Under the pieces are notes generated by a model that was given only the letters and a program-made list of their open reading frames with translations, was not told the DNA's origin and made no database searches. A stretch of DNA of 64,000 bases, from contig RQTK01000679.1 in NCBI GenBank assembly GCA_003991915.1, positions 217,183 to 281,182 on the forward strand, given 5' to 3'. Source of the stretch: Elysia chlorotica (Eukaryota > Mollusca > Gastropoda > Plakobranchidae). Of the stretch, positions 24,501 through 36,026 are shown piece after piece. Position 1 is the first letter of the stretch. Every line of letters begins with the position of its first letter. A program made the translations under genes and the position numbers.

Positions 24501-27500
24501 TTCAGCTGTTGAGTAGTTGCGTACAGGGTGTTATCGAGGTTTGGTCTCAGGGGGAGGAGGGAGGTTCTTCTTAAGTTGACCAGTTAAGGCATAAGAAAAG
24601 CTGGTGCTCCAACAGTTCATACATGTGCTCACACAGTGGGCATATTGGGGGAAGTTGAGGCTGTATTCTGTTTAGATGGAGGTTAAGTTGACTGAGTCCA
24701 GTTCTAAGTCGGAAGATTGTTTATTGGTCTTTTTTGGAGAGGAAGTTGATGCAATCACTTGGTTTTGGTGCAATCATGTGTTTAAAGACTGCTCTTCCTG
24801 TCTTGCCCATGGCCCATCTGTCCATCCAATCTTGCTTTATAGCCTGCACCTTATTTTGGATGGAGTCTCAACCTAGTCTGCTTCTACTGCCAGATACTCC
24901 GTCGTGCCATAATTATGTGAGCTTAGTGGAAACAAGGAGGACTCGTGAAGGCCTCACATGCAGACAAGGAGAGTCCATATGTAAGTATATCTAATCTTTG
25001 CTGCTAAAGGGGAGACAGCAAGCTGGCATACTGTGGCTATAACTACCCCTTGGCGGGAGAGGCTTTTGGTTGCACGTCACTCCCATCATCCTCCCCATCT
25101 AAATATGGTAAAACTTACATCATAGTGCTTCCATCTGAGTCCATGTACACAGCTTTAAATGGTGACGAATATTTTGTGCCAAGGTAAAAAGTGTGCCCAA
25201 CCTTTGAAAAAATAAAAAGCGGACTGATTTCAATTGAATTGAATATTTAATTAAAAATAAATAAATAAAAACATAACTTAATCAAATAAACTATACGTAC
25301 GCAAATATGATTGGAAATGCATCTAAGGAAAAGAAATTATTTTCACTTTCACTTGAATTTAAAGTGCTCAATTTCATCAAATATATCTTCTAGAAAGTAT
25401 TATACACTGGAAACATTTTATGTAATTATATTATGTCTGAGATCATAGAGCATGTCACCCACTTCAAAGCCTGCATCTTTTGTTTTTAAAATTTTCACCT
25501 TCATTTTGCATAAGACCAAAAGAGTTATTATTTAAAGAGCCTAATAGATACTCCGAACATCTATACTATTTAAAAGACACCTAGTCTTAACGGTGACATT
25601 TCAAGGTCAAATTCTCAACATAAAGAAAATAATCAAACCTCAATTCCTTTCTCTTCTCGTAGATCACATTGTGCTGCAGGCATTTGGCATGCACTTGGTA
25701 AACTCCCATCCTCTGGAGACATAATTTATAAAAAGAAACTGGAATGGATTATTACAGTACAATGATTTTCTATAGTTTATCTTTGAAAAAAAACCCACAT
25801 AGTAAAATGAAAGGACCTGAATAACCACTCCCTCCTAAATTTTTTTTATTAGTAGTGGGAAAAAATGTATCTTGTTAACCAACATCTTACAAGATAAATT
25901 ATTGAAAATTCAATCTCCTTTAGTCTGTCTCAGTTTTCTCAAGATTCTACTTCTGTTATCATGTCTGTTTTATCATACATACTTAAAACAATTTTATTCA
26001 ATTAATCTAACATAAGACCCTTAGTAGTGGTGATGTCTGAAGGTCAGATTACAAAAAATGATGATCTTAGAATTTTCTGATAAAACACCAGAAAAAAAGG
26101 TAAAAAATAAGTAATTATTATCATCAGAAATATCGACCAAACATACAAAAGCCATGCTTAAGAGCCACATAAAATCTAACGCTCTCTGTTATGCTCATAA
26201 AATTAAAACCACTGCCTAAGGTTATGGTAGCTCAAATATGATTATATTTCATTCATCATTATTTGTGAAGTATAAATATCACGGACACTGAATATACGTT
26301 TAAGATTGTTGTCAACTAATTCAAAAAAGGTGGCTAACCTGCAGCAAGCTCTTTGTTCATCTGAACTCCACACCTGCCAAAAAAAAAAAAAGACAACAAA
26401 ACCAATGTGTCAATGTATATAATTGCAAACATAATATAAAATAATATGAGGACCATAATAGAACGTTCCAAAAATTTAGAACATCTAAAAGCAGCATACA
26501 AAATAATAATTATTTTTAAAGATTTTTTAAAATATTTGATTCAAAGATAAATGACTTAGTAAAAAGTGGTTACATATAAAGACATTTTTTACAGTGAAAT
26601 ATTTCAAACTATGTCATCTGCAGGGTTTAAAGGGGTTAGGGAAAAAGTAAGTTTTATGGGCCCCATAGATCATGAAAGTTATCTGTTTTTTCCATTGTCC
26701 ACATACAGTAAAAACAATTCCAAGACTTTGTTATCTTCTTTTCAGGTCAAGCCTTTAATCCTATGATCTTGCTTCTAACTAAATTTAGCTTTATACTTGT
26801 TAAACTCTATGAGTTTTCTGGAGTTGACATGGCAATAGCAGGAGACATATTTCTTTGATCTTTCACCACACACTTCGTTTAGAATTTGGTTACCACAGCT
26901 CTCCTCCTACCCCTCTCATTGCAGTTATACAAATGTGCAAACAGATCTCAAAGGTCTTAGATAACTATAGAAACAGTCAATACTCTAGCTAAGGAAAAAT
27001 AATTTAAGAGATGGCGGGAAAAAAAAAATTATATCTGGCTCTCTTTAAACAGGTATTGGTGCTGAATGTGATGCCAAATAACGGGTTTGTAGACTGGTAA
27101 AACATAGAGAAAAAAATATGTTTCACAGGGCTACATTATTTTAGCTTGGATAAGAGGGATGTACACTCCTGCATTCATAGTAATCTCTAAAACTCGAAGT
27201 ACATTGTTAGAGTTATCAAAATAACATTTCAAAACCTTTCCTCAGCAGAATATAAAATTTTACTGGTCACAATGATAGAACAATACCAAATGTACCAAAG
27301 TTCAATAATTTTTTCAATTAAGATCTGTTTACAAGAATAACAGAAAGTTGTACATTAATATTAAGTCCATGTATCATTTTTTTTTTCAAGTGCCACACTC
27401 TATATTGTCTCTGGATTGCCCTTCAGAAATTTTCGCTCTGGCAAATTTGATATTTGGGACACATTGACTTTCTTATCAGGTATTTTACAAAAGCTGGAAA

Positions 27501-30500
27501 GTTTTCACCTTTCACACATCAGCACAGAATCCTGACCAACGTCAGCAAAATAATGATACTCATGAGACAGGCTGCCCCCAATTATACCTGTCGCTCCAGC
27601 CACTGCCAAAAAAAAAAAGATACAGATTGAATCGATAGGCAACTTTTGCATTTCATGCCTTTAGGAAAAAAAGACATTGTGCATTGTAATTGGATTTGGC
27701 TTGAAATGAGGACTGTCAAAACTTTTAGATTTCTTTGTATTTTATTTTTCTATTAGGGAAATGAACAAGTATAATGTATTAACTGTCTTAGGACACCATG
27801 GGCACAATATAGCCGTTACTGTGATGACGTGCCCTAAAAACACACTCACAGTTGTGTTGGATATTGTTATGACCATCTCCCCTAGTTTTTCATTTAAGAA
27901 AAAAAAGATACAAAAAAAACACCATAACAGTTTATGTTTTAAAAATGTATTTAATCACATAATGCGCCGAAAAACTTAAAACATAAAAAAAAAAATTACA
28001 AACAGTTAGTTTATGCTTCTAGTAAATGATTTTAATTTCTATAATCAAAGAGCTAGAGAGTTATGATTAATAGCTATTTTATAACCCAATGGCCAAGTTT
28101 CTCTTTGTTTTTTCTTGCTTTTTCTAATAAATGAAAAGATAACAAAGAACTAAGGGACAGATATATACTCATAAGCAGTATTCCTTAACAAAAAAATGTG
28201 TTCTTCGTTTAGCTTAACAATAGCCATATCATTAAGAGAAAACTAAGTAGTAACAAGAGCTCTTTTTAAAGAACAAAAAGCAGAGCGCTCTATAGAGAGA
28301 ACTTGATTTATCCAGTTCATTCTTACTTTTATCAACCCTTAACATTTAATGGCTAAATTTGTTTGGAGGTTTTCATTTAAAATAATGTTTATCAAGATTT
28401 CAAACCCAAAAATAAATTTTTTATACATTGTCTTAAGAAATAACTGTAATTTAAATATTTTTTTAGATGACATCCAAACAAATTAAGAAAAATTGTTGAT
28501 GATACTGAAATCTTTTCAGGGCAAACTATGTTTTTGGCTGAAGAATTCCAAATGTTGAAATCATGTATTAAAATAGAGTTATATTCAAACTACCTTTTAC
28601 ATATGGCACTCCAAGGCGGTCAAATAGTCTGTTGTAAGCACCACACACTCCATTGTACGTCTCTAAAGCTGTTTCTTCATTGGAGTCAAAAGTGTACATG
28701 TCTGAAATGTAGAAAAAATTTAAAAAAATGAATACCGCATAAGTAAATGTACCCTAAAGGATGTGGTTTCTGACATACCATCAATTTTTTGTTTTACTTT
28801 AAAACTCTTCATTCAAATTTAGACCACACCCCCAAAAAACAAAAAAAAAACAAAAAAACAACAACTTATCGCTGAGGATGTCAGTGAGCTCAACAAAGAA
28901 CATTTTTGACAATTCACAATGCATTACATTTTGGTCGGTCTTCTGCTTTGAAATAATGCACCACTTTATAGGCAATTGTATTTCATAATAACTACTGAAC
29001 ATTAATTTTTTTAAATTTAAAAATATAATTCAGGAGGTAATCTTGTTAACAATAACTCTTTAAACAATAATAATTCTCTTCCACTATCCCAATCTTCAGC
29101 TCAAAGTTTGCCTGACAGGAAGGAAAAAGGACAGGTGGAAATGTAATCATCAAAGCACATAATAACTATCATTATCAAAACAAATGCAACGACATGAACA
29201 TTTATATAATTAAATCCGGCATCGTCAATATGTAACAAAATTGTTCATGTTTAGCTTTCACATTATTTTGTTTTATAACTTCAAGATTACTAGACATGAA
29301 ATCTTGTAGGCCCCAAAAACTTTTTTTTCGTGGGCAGTTTCAAAGAATGACAGCAAAGAAAAGCAATACATAATTATATGATTAGCATTTAGTTATTAAT
29401 CTAGTCATAGATTTTAGAAAGAACGTCCTTTTTCCTAATTATATTTCTATGAAGGGCAAAAACGTGGAACGAATATAAACCTTTAAATATCTTGGCATAG
29501 TCAATGATGACCAACTATCTTGGAAAGATAACACTGATCAATTGTGCACAAACTCAAACCACACGGGCACTCCACAGGAAGACATTGACAGACTTTGTCA
29601 AAGATGTACGACATACTACCAGACTCAACACATGCCTTACTGCATGACTAGGATTAAAGAAAAACACAACGCAGAGGAAGATATGCAGTGCCCAAAAAAG
29701 AGAACAGTCAGATATAAGAATTCTTTCCTGCCAAGGTCTATCATAATTTTTAACAATAAGTGCAGAAAGTCAGACTAAAAAAAAATATAAATATCAGCAC
29801 AATGTTTGCCTCGCGCTCTGTGAATACACATTTGTACACATGTATGATATAAAGAATTTAACACGCTCATTCTTCATATATACATTGCACGTTTATATCA
29901 CCCTTATACATATTTTTTGTCTACAAAAGTTGGTATGTTTTCATATTGTGCTTTAATTGATTATCCCTCTTACTAAATTTCTATTCCTAACCATTCTATT
30001 CCAAGAAATACCTTAATTTTTAAAGAACTCCTGTGGTAAATGCATCTAGTTATGCGACAGTTGAGTTTTTTAATGTACCCTTTCTATGTACAAATTAGAA
30101 ACATGCTTTTACCTAGTTTAATATTGATTTGAGTTAATATTCTGAATTTAGATTATTCTTATTCCTGCTTTTAAATGTAAAATGTACAAGTATTTTTGTG
30201 CATATCATTTTTCAATTCCTCTTGTGGGATTAATTAAGGAATATTGTATCTTATCTTACTGTAAACAAAACACAAGCCAATAACATCAATAAAAAAAATG
30301 CATTCAAATTTTTGAAGTACTGAAAACATAACACACTTCAGATATTCATTTTGTCTCACACTGAAACAAAGATTAAGTCTCACCTTTCATTTCAAACTCT
30401 CTTCCTCTTAAAAGACCATATTTTGGGGCCATCTCATCTCTAAACTTGCGGGTAATCTAGCCAGAAAAAAAGTATTAAACACAGTTTTAGTGTATGTTAA

Positions 30501-33500
30501 AATAACCACTGCTTCTATTAGACAATAGCTATATTAGACATTATATTGTTTGATATTTGTCACAAAGGTATCTTCAAGGTCCTCTGTTTATTATATAAAA
30601 TAGTAGTATTGAATATGCTAAACTGTATATTAAACAAATTATTTTTATTTTAACCGTTAATTTACCGACTTGATATATTTCACAATGTTAATTTACTGAT
30701 GTAAGGGGTATAGCTCCAATTTTTCTATATCTGTGTTTTTAAAATTAAAATTTTTATTGTTGCCACGCTTTTCTCAACAGAGGAAAAATTATCAACAACA
30801 ACAACAAAAAATTTATAAAGAAGATTGGATGCACTTTCCAACCAACTTAACACATTTATGGTATAAGAAATTTTGTTTTTTTTTTTTAATGAAAAAGTCA
30901 AAATTTTTTGCTAAAAGACCATTTTTCTTTGCACTACAAGTGTTTTTTTTTTTGTGAATATTTGTGTTATCTGGTGAATTTTTGTGTTTTCATTTTTTGT
31001 TTACATGCCATTAGACACATTGAGAACAAATTATTCATAGAATTTAAAAAAATGAAGCTGCAAGGATCAGGAAAATTCATAATCTGTATGAGCGCTTGCA
31101 ATCTCCTCAGTATCAGTCTATATTTTATTTTCTAAAAAGGTAAAGGACTATCAAAAGTAAAAACTCTTCATTGGCGATGTGTTAATCTCACTTTTTCCAG
31201 AGAAAAACTATTTATAGCTGCTAATCCGTAAACAAAAAGTGTATGCCAAATTCGTTTCTTAGGTGGGCAATAGCGGGAGCTCCCATAAATTATCAGTTAA
31301 AAAACTGATTGTTCAACTGTATTGCCTCATTAACAAAGCCCATCTTCTGTGTAAATAAAAACTATCAATCAATAATTTTAGCTATTCATAGTTATTGATT
31401 TAAACTTTACCTGATATAGCTTAATTGGCAACTGTTTGTAGGAGACTTGGGCAATATTTGCTAAAAGTTTTGTAACAAGCTCCTCATGTGTCTGAAAAGA
31501 ATAGAACCAAATACATAGATAAACTATTTTGTAAAGAAATGAAAAATATTTAACTTTGGAAAAGTAACTGAAAATTAGAAATAATTGTTTTAAACATTTC
31601 CTTGTTTTAATCTACTGGATGCCCTATCTCTGCAAATAATTATTTTGAATTCTAAGCCTGACGGCTTATCTCTTTTATCATTGTTATCTGATTTTGAGAG
31701 TTGTCAATTCTTGTCCAAAACTGCACCTCAGCAATGACTGCTGAGAGTACTTGTTTGTAATTTTAATTAAAGACCACTTTTTTCTGATCCTACTTATATT
31801 CTTCATTATGAGATCATTACCAATAATGCTGCTGTTTCTATTATTGCTTCTGCAACTACTACCACTCCCAATACAACTGTATCACTATCAACACTAATAA
31901 TGGACTACCACTGCTGCCACTTTTGATGTGATAAAATGTTATGAAAGAGTTCTAACACTGCACGATTAGATTGTTGTTCTACGTACAGGTCCTAAACAAA
32001 ATTGATGTTTCTGTCTATCTGTAATCTTGAAGAGCTCACTGCCAGCTGCAGCCCATCTGCCTGATTAAAAAAAAATGTACATGGCAAATGAAAAAAAAAT
32101 GTTTGATACACTTTTTTTCCATCATTATTTTGTGAATCCATCTTATAAAGCTCAAAGTAATATGAACATGATAATAAATTAATCAAAATGATTTGGGCTA
32201 CATTGATGATGAGAAAAAAATTTTTTTTTATAATTATAATGCACTCCAGTTATTATGACATCTGATGATTTAAAACTCCCCTTATAAGAACATTCTCAGT
32301 GGCGGTTCCTTTATTAACGTTTGAGTGTTTTGCAGTTGTAAAAAAAAAGGAAAAGGGAAAGAGGAACAAAATTCTGCTCCATCTATGTAGGTCAGAATGA
32401 AAAGTGGGACATTGTTCCATTCTGCACCCAGGCGCTCCTCTTTGTTCTTAGTAATTTACTGGTACCATAGCAAGGCCTCAAAAGCCTCACTTCACTAGAC
32501 ATAAAGAGCAAACCCTGGGTGCATGTCCCAATTTTTGTGCAAGTTAAATTTCCTTCAATTAAAATACAAACAATCATTACACGTCTTTAAAAAATACAAA
32601 AATGAGTTTTTGAACGGTATTACTTTTAAACTTTTTTTTTCAAAGAATTTAAGAACAGAGATAAATACTACTTGATCTGTTACCACTCTGGTTGCACTGT
32701 TGTTTCTCTGTTGTTTTTAATTTGAAGGCATTGTTTTTTAACTTCACTAGTCAGATTTATAGTTCTATTTCCAAACAATTTTTACTTTTGCATTGAATTC
32801 TCTAGTTTGTTAGTTTAAGAAGTTATTTGATGATGAACTTTGTAAGCTACATCAAGAAGCACCTGTTTGCGTTTTTGAAGTTCGAAGAAAAACTTGCTAT
32901 TAAAGAACTTGGACCTCCTCGCCCAGACACTCAGACACTAGATTCTCTAAAGACACAACCAAACGCAAGTTCTCCACTGAGTATTATAGAAAAGTCGACT
33001 GGCTTGCAGGCTGTGAGAACACAGGGAAAGTCTAGTGATACAATACCACAACAAAAACATGGAATTTAAGCTCACCACACGCCACTGGACATTCTTAAAA
33101 AGTCTGGAATAAATCTCTTTTCAATGCTTCTTGTATATCTTTGCCTAATTCGACCTTTTAGAGCTTCATCACTGAGGAGTAGATGTGACTTGACCATTCA
33201 ATAAGCAGCTCCATTTTTTAAATCCCACACATTACTCCTCTCGGTTGCTCAAAAACTGTGTCACGTCAATCACTAATATGTTAATAGACTCTGAACGGGT
33301 GCGATCTCTCTCTCTCTCTTGTTCCTTTCCTTTTCTCCTCCTCTCTACCCCTGCTCTATCTAATTATTCTTTCTTTCTCTCTCCTCTTTTCTTTCTATCT
33401 CTGACCCTCTCATTTCTACTCTTTCTTTGTCTTTCACCTTCTATATTTTTTCGTCTCTATGTCTCTCTTTCTCCCAACTCTCTCCTATCTCTATCTCTTG

Positions 33501-35582
33501 ATTTTTTTCCCTTTTCCTCTTTCTCTCCTCTCTTCTCTTTTTTTCTCTCTCCCATCTTCCCCTTCTATCTCTCTCTCTCCCTTTCTCACAGTGGCGTGGA
33601 TGTCTAACAGTACGCAATATCCAATCGTATGACCGTATGTTTGATTTTTACTCAATTTCCTCACATTAAGCTCTATTCCCTTAACAAGAGCTTTGTCCAT
33701 TTCTATAATTATCTAAGACAGCGAGAAGATATGTACACTGCTGTAGAAGTGCGGTAACGCTGATAAACCATCAGGTCAAAATCAAACAAATCTTTTGCTC
33801 CCATCGCCAAATCCCCACAATTGTTAATCTATGAGCATGGAACTCAAATAGTTTAACATGCAAGTGTGAACATCTGACTGAGAATCATGGTTATTGCACT
33901 GACCAGAATGTAGGAATTGACCACTAACGCACTATACAATTCCTTGTTAAAGTAATTTGTTCTCCCCCTCCACCCCCCCTCTCTCTCTGTCTGTCTCTCT
34001 ATGTTTGTCTATCTCTCTTTCTCTCTCTCTCTCTCATGAGGGATGTGGCCCAACAGTAGAGCGCATGGCCTCTATTGAGAGAGCTACGGATGTGATCACC
34101 ACTTTAACCGCTGCTTTATTTTGTACTGGTTTAAGTCAGCTCCTAGATTCCGTTTTTGTTGTTGTTGTTTTTTTAAAATTTAACAGGAACTAGGACTTCA
34201 AACAAACTGAGAGATTCGTTTTCTTTTAACAAAGAAATGATTTTCTTATCAAATCAATGCATTCTAAAGACTGATGTCACCACTGTAAGTGCCTTTGTCT
34301 CAATATTTTCATGTTTGGAAATAGTAAACTAAAGACCGACAGTTAGAATCTAAAAAGAAAAAAACAACTCAGGGAACCTATGAACATAAAAATTAACCAC
34401 AGATTACTATTTTTTGAGGACTGATCACTTTTTTACCGACAACAAGGCATATTTTCTTCTCCCACTGTAAGAACATGCTTTTCTTGTCTCCTGAGAAGTG
34501 GGTTCTTAGGCGGAGACCACTGTATTGTTATTATTAATATTATTACTATTATCATTATGTATTATATGCATTATTATTGTTAATAATAATATTATCATTA
34601 TGTATTATTATTGTTGTTGTTATCACCGTCATTGGCAACTGCATTGCCTTGCATCATCATAATTGTTACAAATTTTAAATACATTAATAACTGATGTTGC
34701 TGCTACTACTACTACCACCACTACTATCATTGCTGCTGCTACCACTATCTTGCCATTGTTTTTCTTTTTTTTTTTTGCATAACAAATACATTTTCTAAAC
34801 ACCACATCTCAAACAATGTATGTACGATGTACATGTTTTCCACTCTTCCCTGACAACATCTGCAGCAATCACAATAAAACAAGAACAAAATTCAGACTAC
34901 CTGATGTCTGCCACAAACTCTCAGGAGCCAAGGTTGTCATGGCAATTTTTTGCCCTCCGATAGCCTGCATTTCCTCATCTACCAAATGGGTGAGTTTTTC
35001 CAGAGCTCGAAGTCCCAGAGGTAACATATGGAAGCCTCCAGCATAGCTTTGAGCAATGATGTCATTGTAAAGCATCAACTAAAGGAATAAAATAATTATA
35101 TATGTGCACATGTAAAAATAACCAAAAACTAAGAAAACTTGCATTTAAACTCTTTGCATAATTTATTGTTAGGCAGTTTAACTTAAAGAGTTTCACTTTA
35201 ACAAATTGAAGATTTGACAAAAGTTCTTTTTTTTTAGAGAATATTTTAGATTTTGTTGGGGCAGGGGTGTGGTCATGATCAAAATTTACTATACAATCTT
35301 AGTCAGCTCTCTTTTCTTTTGTTTGCAAAAGAAAATAATTGGATAGGTTTGCTACAATATCACAACACTTGGTTTGTATTTGATTTGTAGGCAGTACAAT
35401 CCTAGTTTACAGCTGCTATCAGATCTATAGATACTTAACTTGAGAAGAAAAAAAATGAGTGAAAGGATCACCTTATGACTATGGCAGGAAAGTCCAACTT
35501 CTTGGCTTTTTGACTTTGGTTGAAGTTTTCCAAAGTTTTGGAACAAACGGGATACATATCGCCTATGACAGTATGACGCCAT
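21543..35582 (-). CDS. PARS2: mitochondrial prolyl-tRNA synthetase, 13 exons
   Basis: The exons, 5' to 3', are 35582-35472, 35078-34901, 32060-31987, 31491-31411, 30456-30384, 28701-28594, 27602-27509, 26373-26339, 25712-25639, 25201-25119, 23977-23842, 22029-21850 and 21653-21543. Together they give 446 codons including TAG, with every phase consistent. The enzyme charges tRNA-Pro with proline in mitochondria. Visible class II features are: motif 1 around LVDEEMQAIGGQKIAM; the THEE loop at 122-125; motif 2 ITRKFRDE...REFEMKDMYTFD at 149-177; motif 3 GCYGLGITR at 309-317; and a C-terminal anticodon-binding segment with DDRMNLTIGRR...LGYPYTIILG. The N-terminus (MASYCHRRYVSRLFQ) is basic, as expected for a mitochondrial presequence. 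At 445 residues it is close to the human protein (475). The exon 11 acceptor is ATAAG rather than CAG. The gene is convergent with the SVWC/ShKT gene, and a piggyBac-type MITE lies about 60 bp 5' of the ATG. Confidence 0.93.
22360..23760 (+). pseudogene. degenerate non-LTR retrotransposon (RT thumb plus RNase H)
   Basis: In broken plus-strand frames: WGANIQTLKQVHTCCVKPIL at about 22379, then WYHVYKDGLAENATRNGGSG, KLSSNFYAELHAIQEATTL, ALQSIQSGIRDNMTE, ARTNSVTM and a CKDNPQTPEHVLMACHSY tail. This is the order of a reverse transcriptase end, an RNase H domain (YxDG..., xAELHA..., S.....I) and a terminal Cys/His segment in I/Jockey-like LINEs. Multiple stops show it is dead. It lies in a PARS2 intron, antisense to the gene. 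Confidence 0.8.
24425..25100. repeat. dispersed repeat, copy 2 (continuous)
   Basis: A stretch of about 670 bases in a PARS2 intron repeats segments of 14783-15925 in the same order and orientation (ATGGGCTTTCGCCATTCGA; GTTATCGAGGTTTGGTCTC; GTGAGCTTAGTGGAAACAAG; GGAGAGGCTTTTGGTTGCAC). The family is not recognised. In copy 1 it adjoins a LINE 3' end, so it could be LINE-derived. Confidence 0.75.
27765..27860 (+). mobile_element. short LINE 3' tail copy
   Basis: It matches the tails at 9115-9305 and 55955-56160: AACTGTCTTAGGACACCATG then GGCACAATATAGCCGTTACT and GACGTGCCCTAAAAACACAC. It sits in a PARS2 intron. Confidence 0.6.
29455..29779 (+). pseudogene. degenerate LINE reverse transcriptase C-terminal fragment
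   Basis: A plus-strand frame reads FKYLGIVNDDQLSWKDNTDQ, the YLGxxxDxxLSWKxN motif seen after the RT palm. After an internal deletion it reads RTVRYKNSFLPRSIIIFNNK, typical of the end of many animal LINE ORF2s, then stops. It lies in a PARS2 intron. Confidence 0.65.
33305..33590. repeat. degenerate CT-rich tract
   Basis: About 285 bases of impure CT-rich sequence on the plus strand, with further CT at 33978-34034, inside PARS2 intron 2. Confidence 0.85.
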
Positions 35583-35642
35583 ATTCACCAACGGTAAATT
35601 TGATTTTCTCTGAAGATTTGCAACAGAATTATTAATGTTTAA

Positions 35643-35945
35643 CCCTTTGAACCCGTAATCCCGCTACAGCGGGATGTAATTATTTGTCAACTATCCGTAA
35701 TCCCGCTACAGCGGTATCTGCCTTATTTGACTCTAGGCCGTAGTACCGCTATATCGGGATTTGGAGGGGTATGATCTAACGCCTATAAATAACTACCAAT
35801 AAGATTCACATCCTGTTTAAAATAATAAATAGCGTCAGTTAAAGATGTCCGCGTCCATCAGGCATGTTTTTGATGATATTTGAGTAAGAGCAGTAAGGGG
35901 CCAGGAATATAGGTCAATGAGGTCAGGGCAATAGGGTTCAAAGGG
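35643..35945. mobile_element. piggyBac-type MITE, 303 bp
   Basis: Perfect 12-bp terminal inverted repeats, CCCTTTGAACCC (35643-35654) and GGGTTCAAAGGG (35934-35945), are flanked on both sides by TTAA (35639-35642 and 35946-35949). TTAA target duplication and CCCTTTG ends are characteristic of piggyBac elements. The interior has no transposase and carries three versions of an ATCCCGCT-AGCGGGAT hairpin (first at 35659-35676). Its left end is 57 bases from the TTAA-side of the PARS2 leader. Confidence 0.85.
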
Positions 35946-35986
35946 TTAAATAATAAAAAGGAAAGCAATAATAAATAATACTAATA

Positions 35987-35987
<1 letters not shown>

Positions 35988-36023
<36 letters not shown>
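35988..36023. repeat. AAT trinucleotide array
   Basis: About 36 bases of (AAT)n just outside the MITE. Confidence 0.9.

Positions 36024-36026
<3 letters not shown>

Larger units (their letters stand above)
21654..35471 (-). other. PARS2 introns
   Basis: The twelve introns range from about 300 bases to 2.8 kb. Repeats seen are LINE relics at 22360-23760 and 29455-29779, a dispersed repeat at 24425-25100, a LINE tail at 27765-27860, CT-rich DNA at 33305-33590, and CT and TAT microsatellites. Stretches such as 30460-31400 and 32070-34890 otherwise show only AT-rich DNA and short chance frames. Confidence 0.65.
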
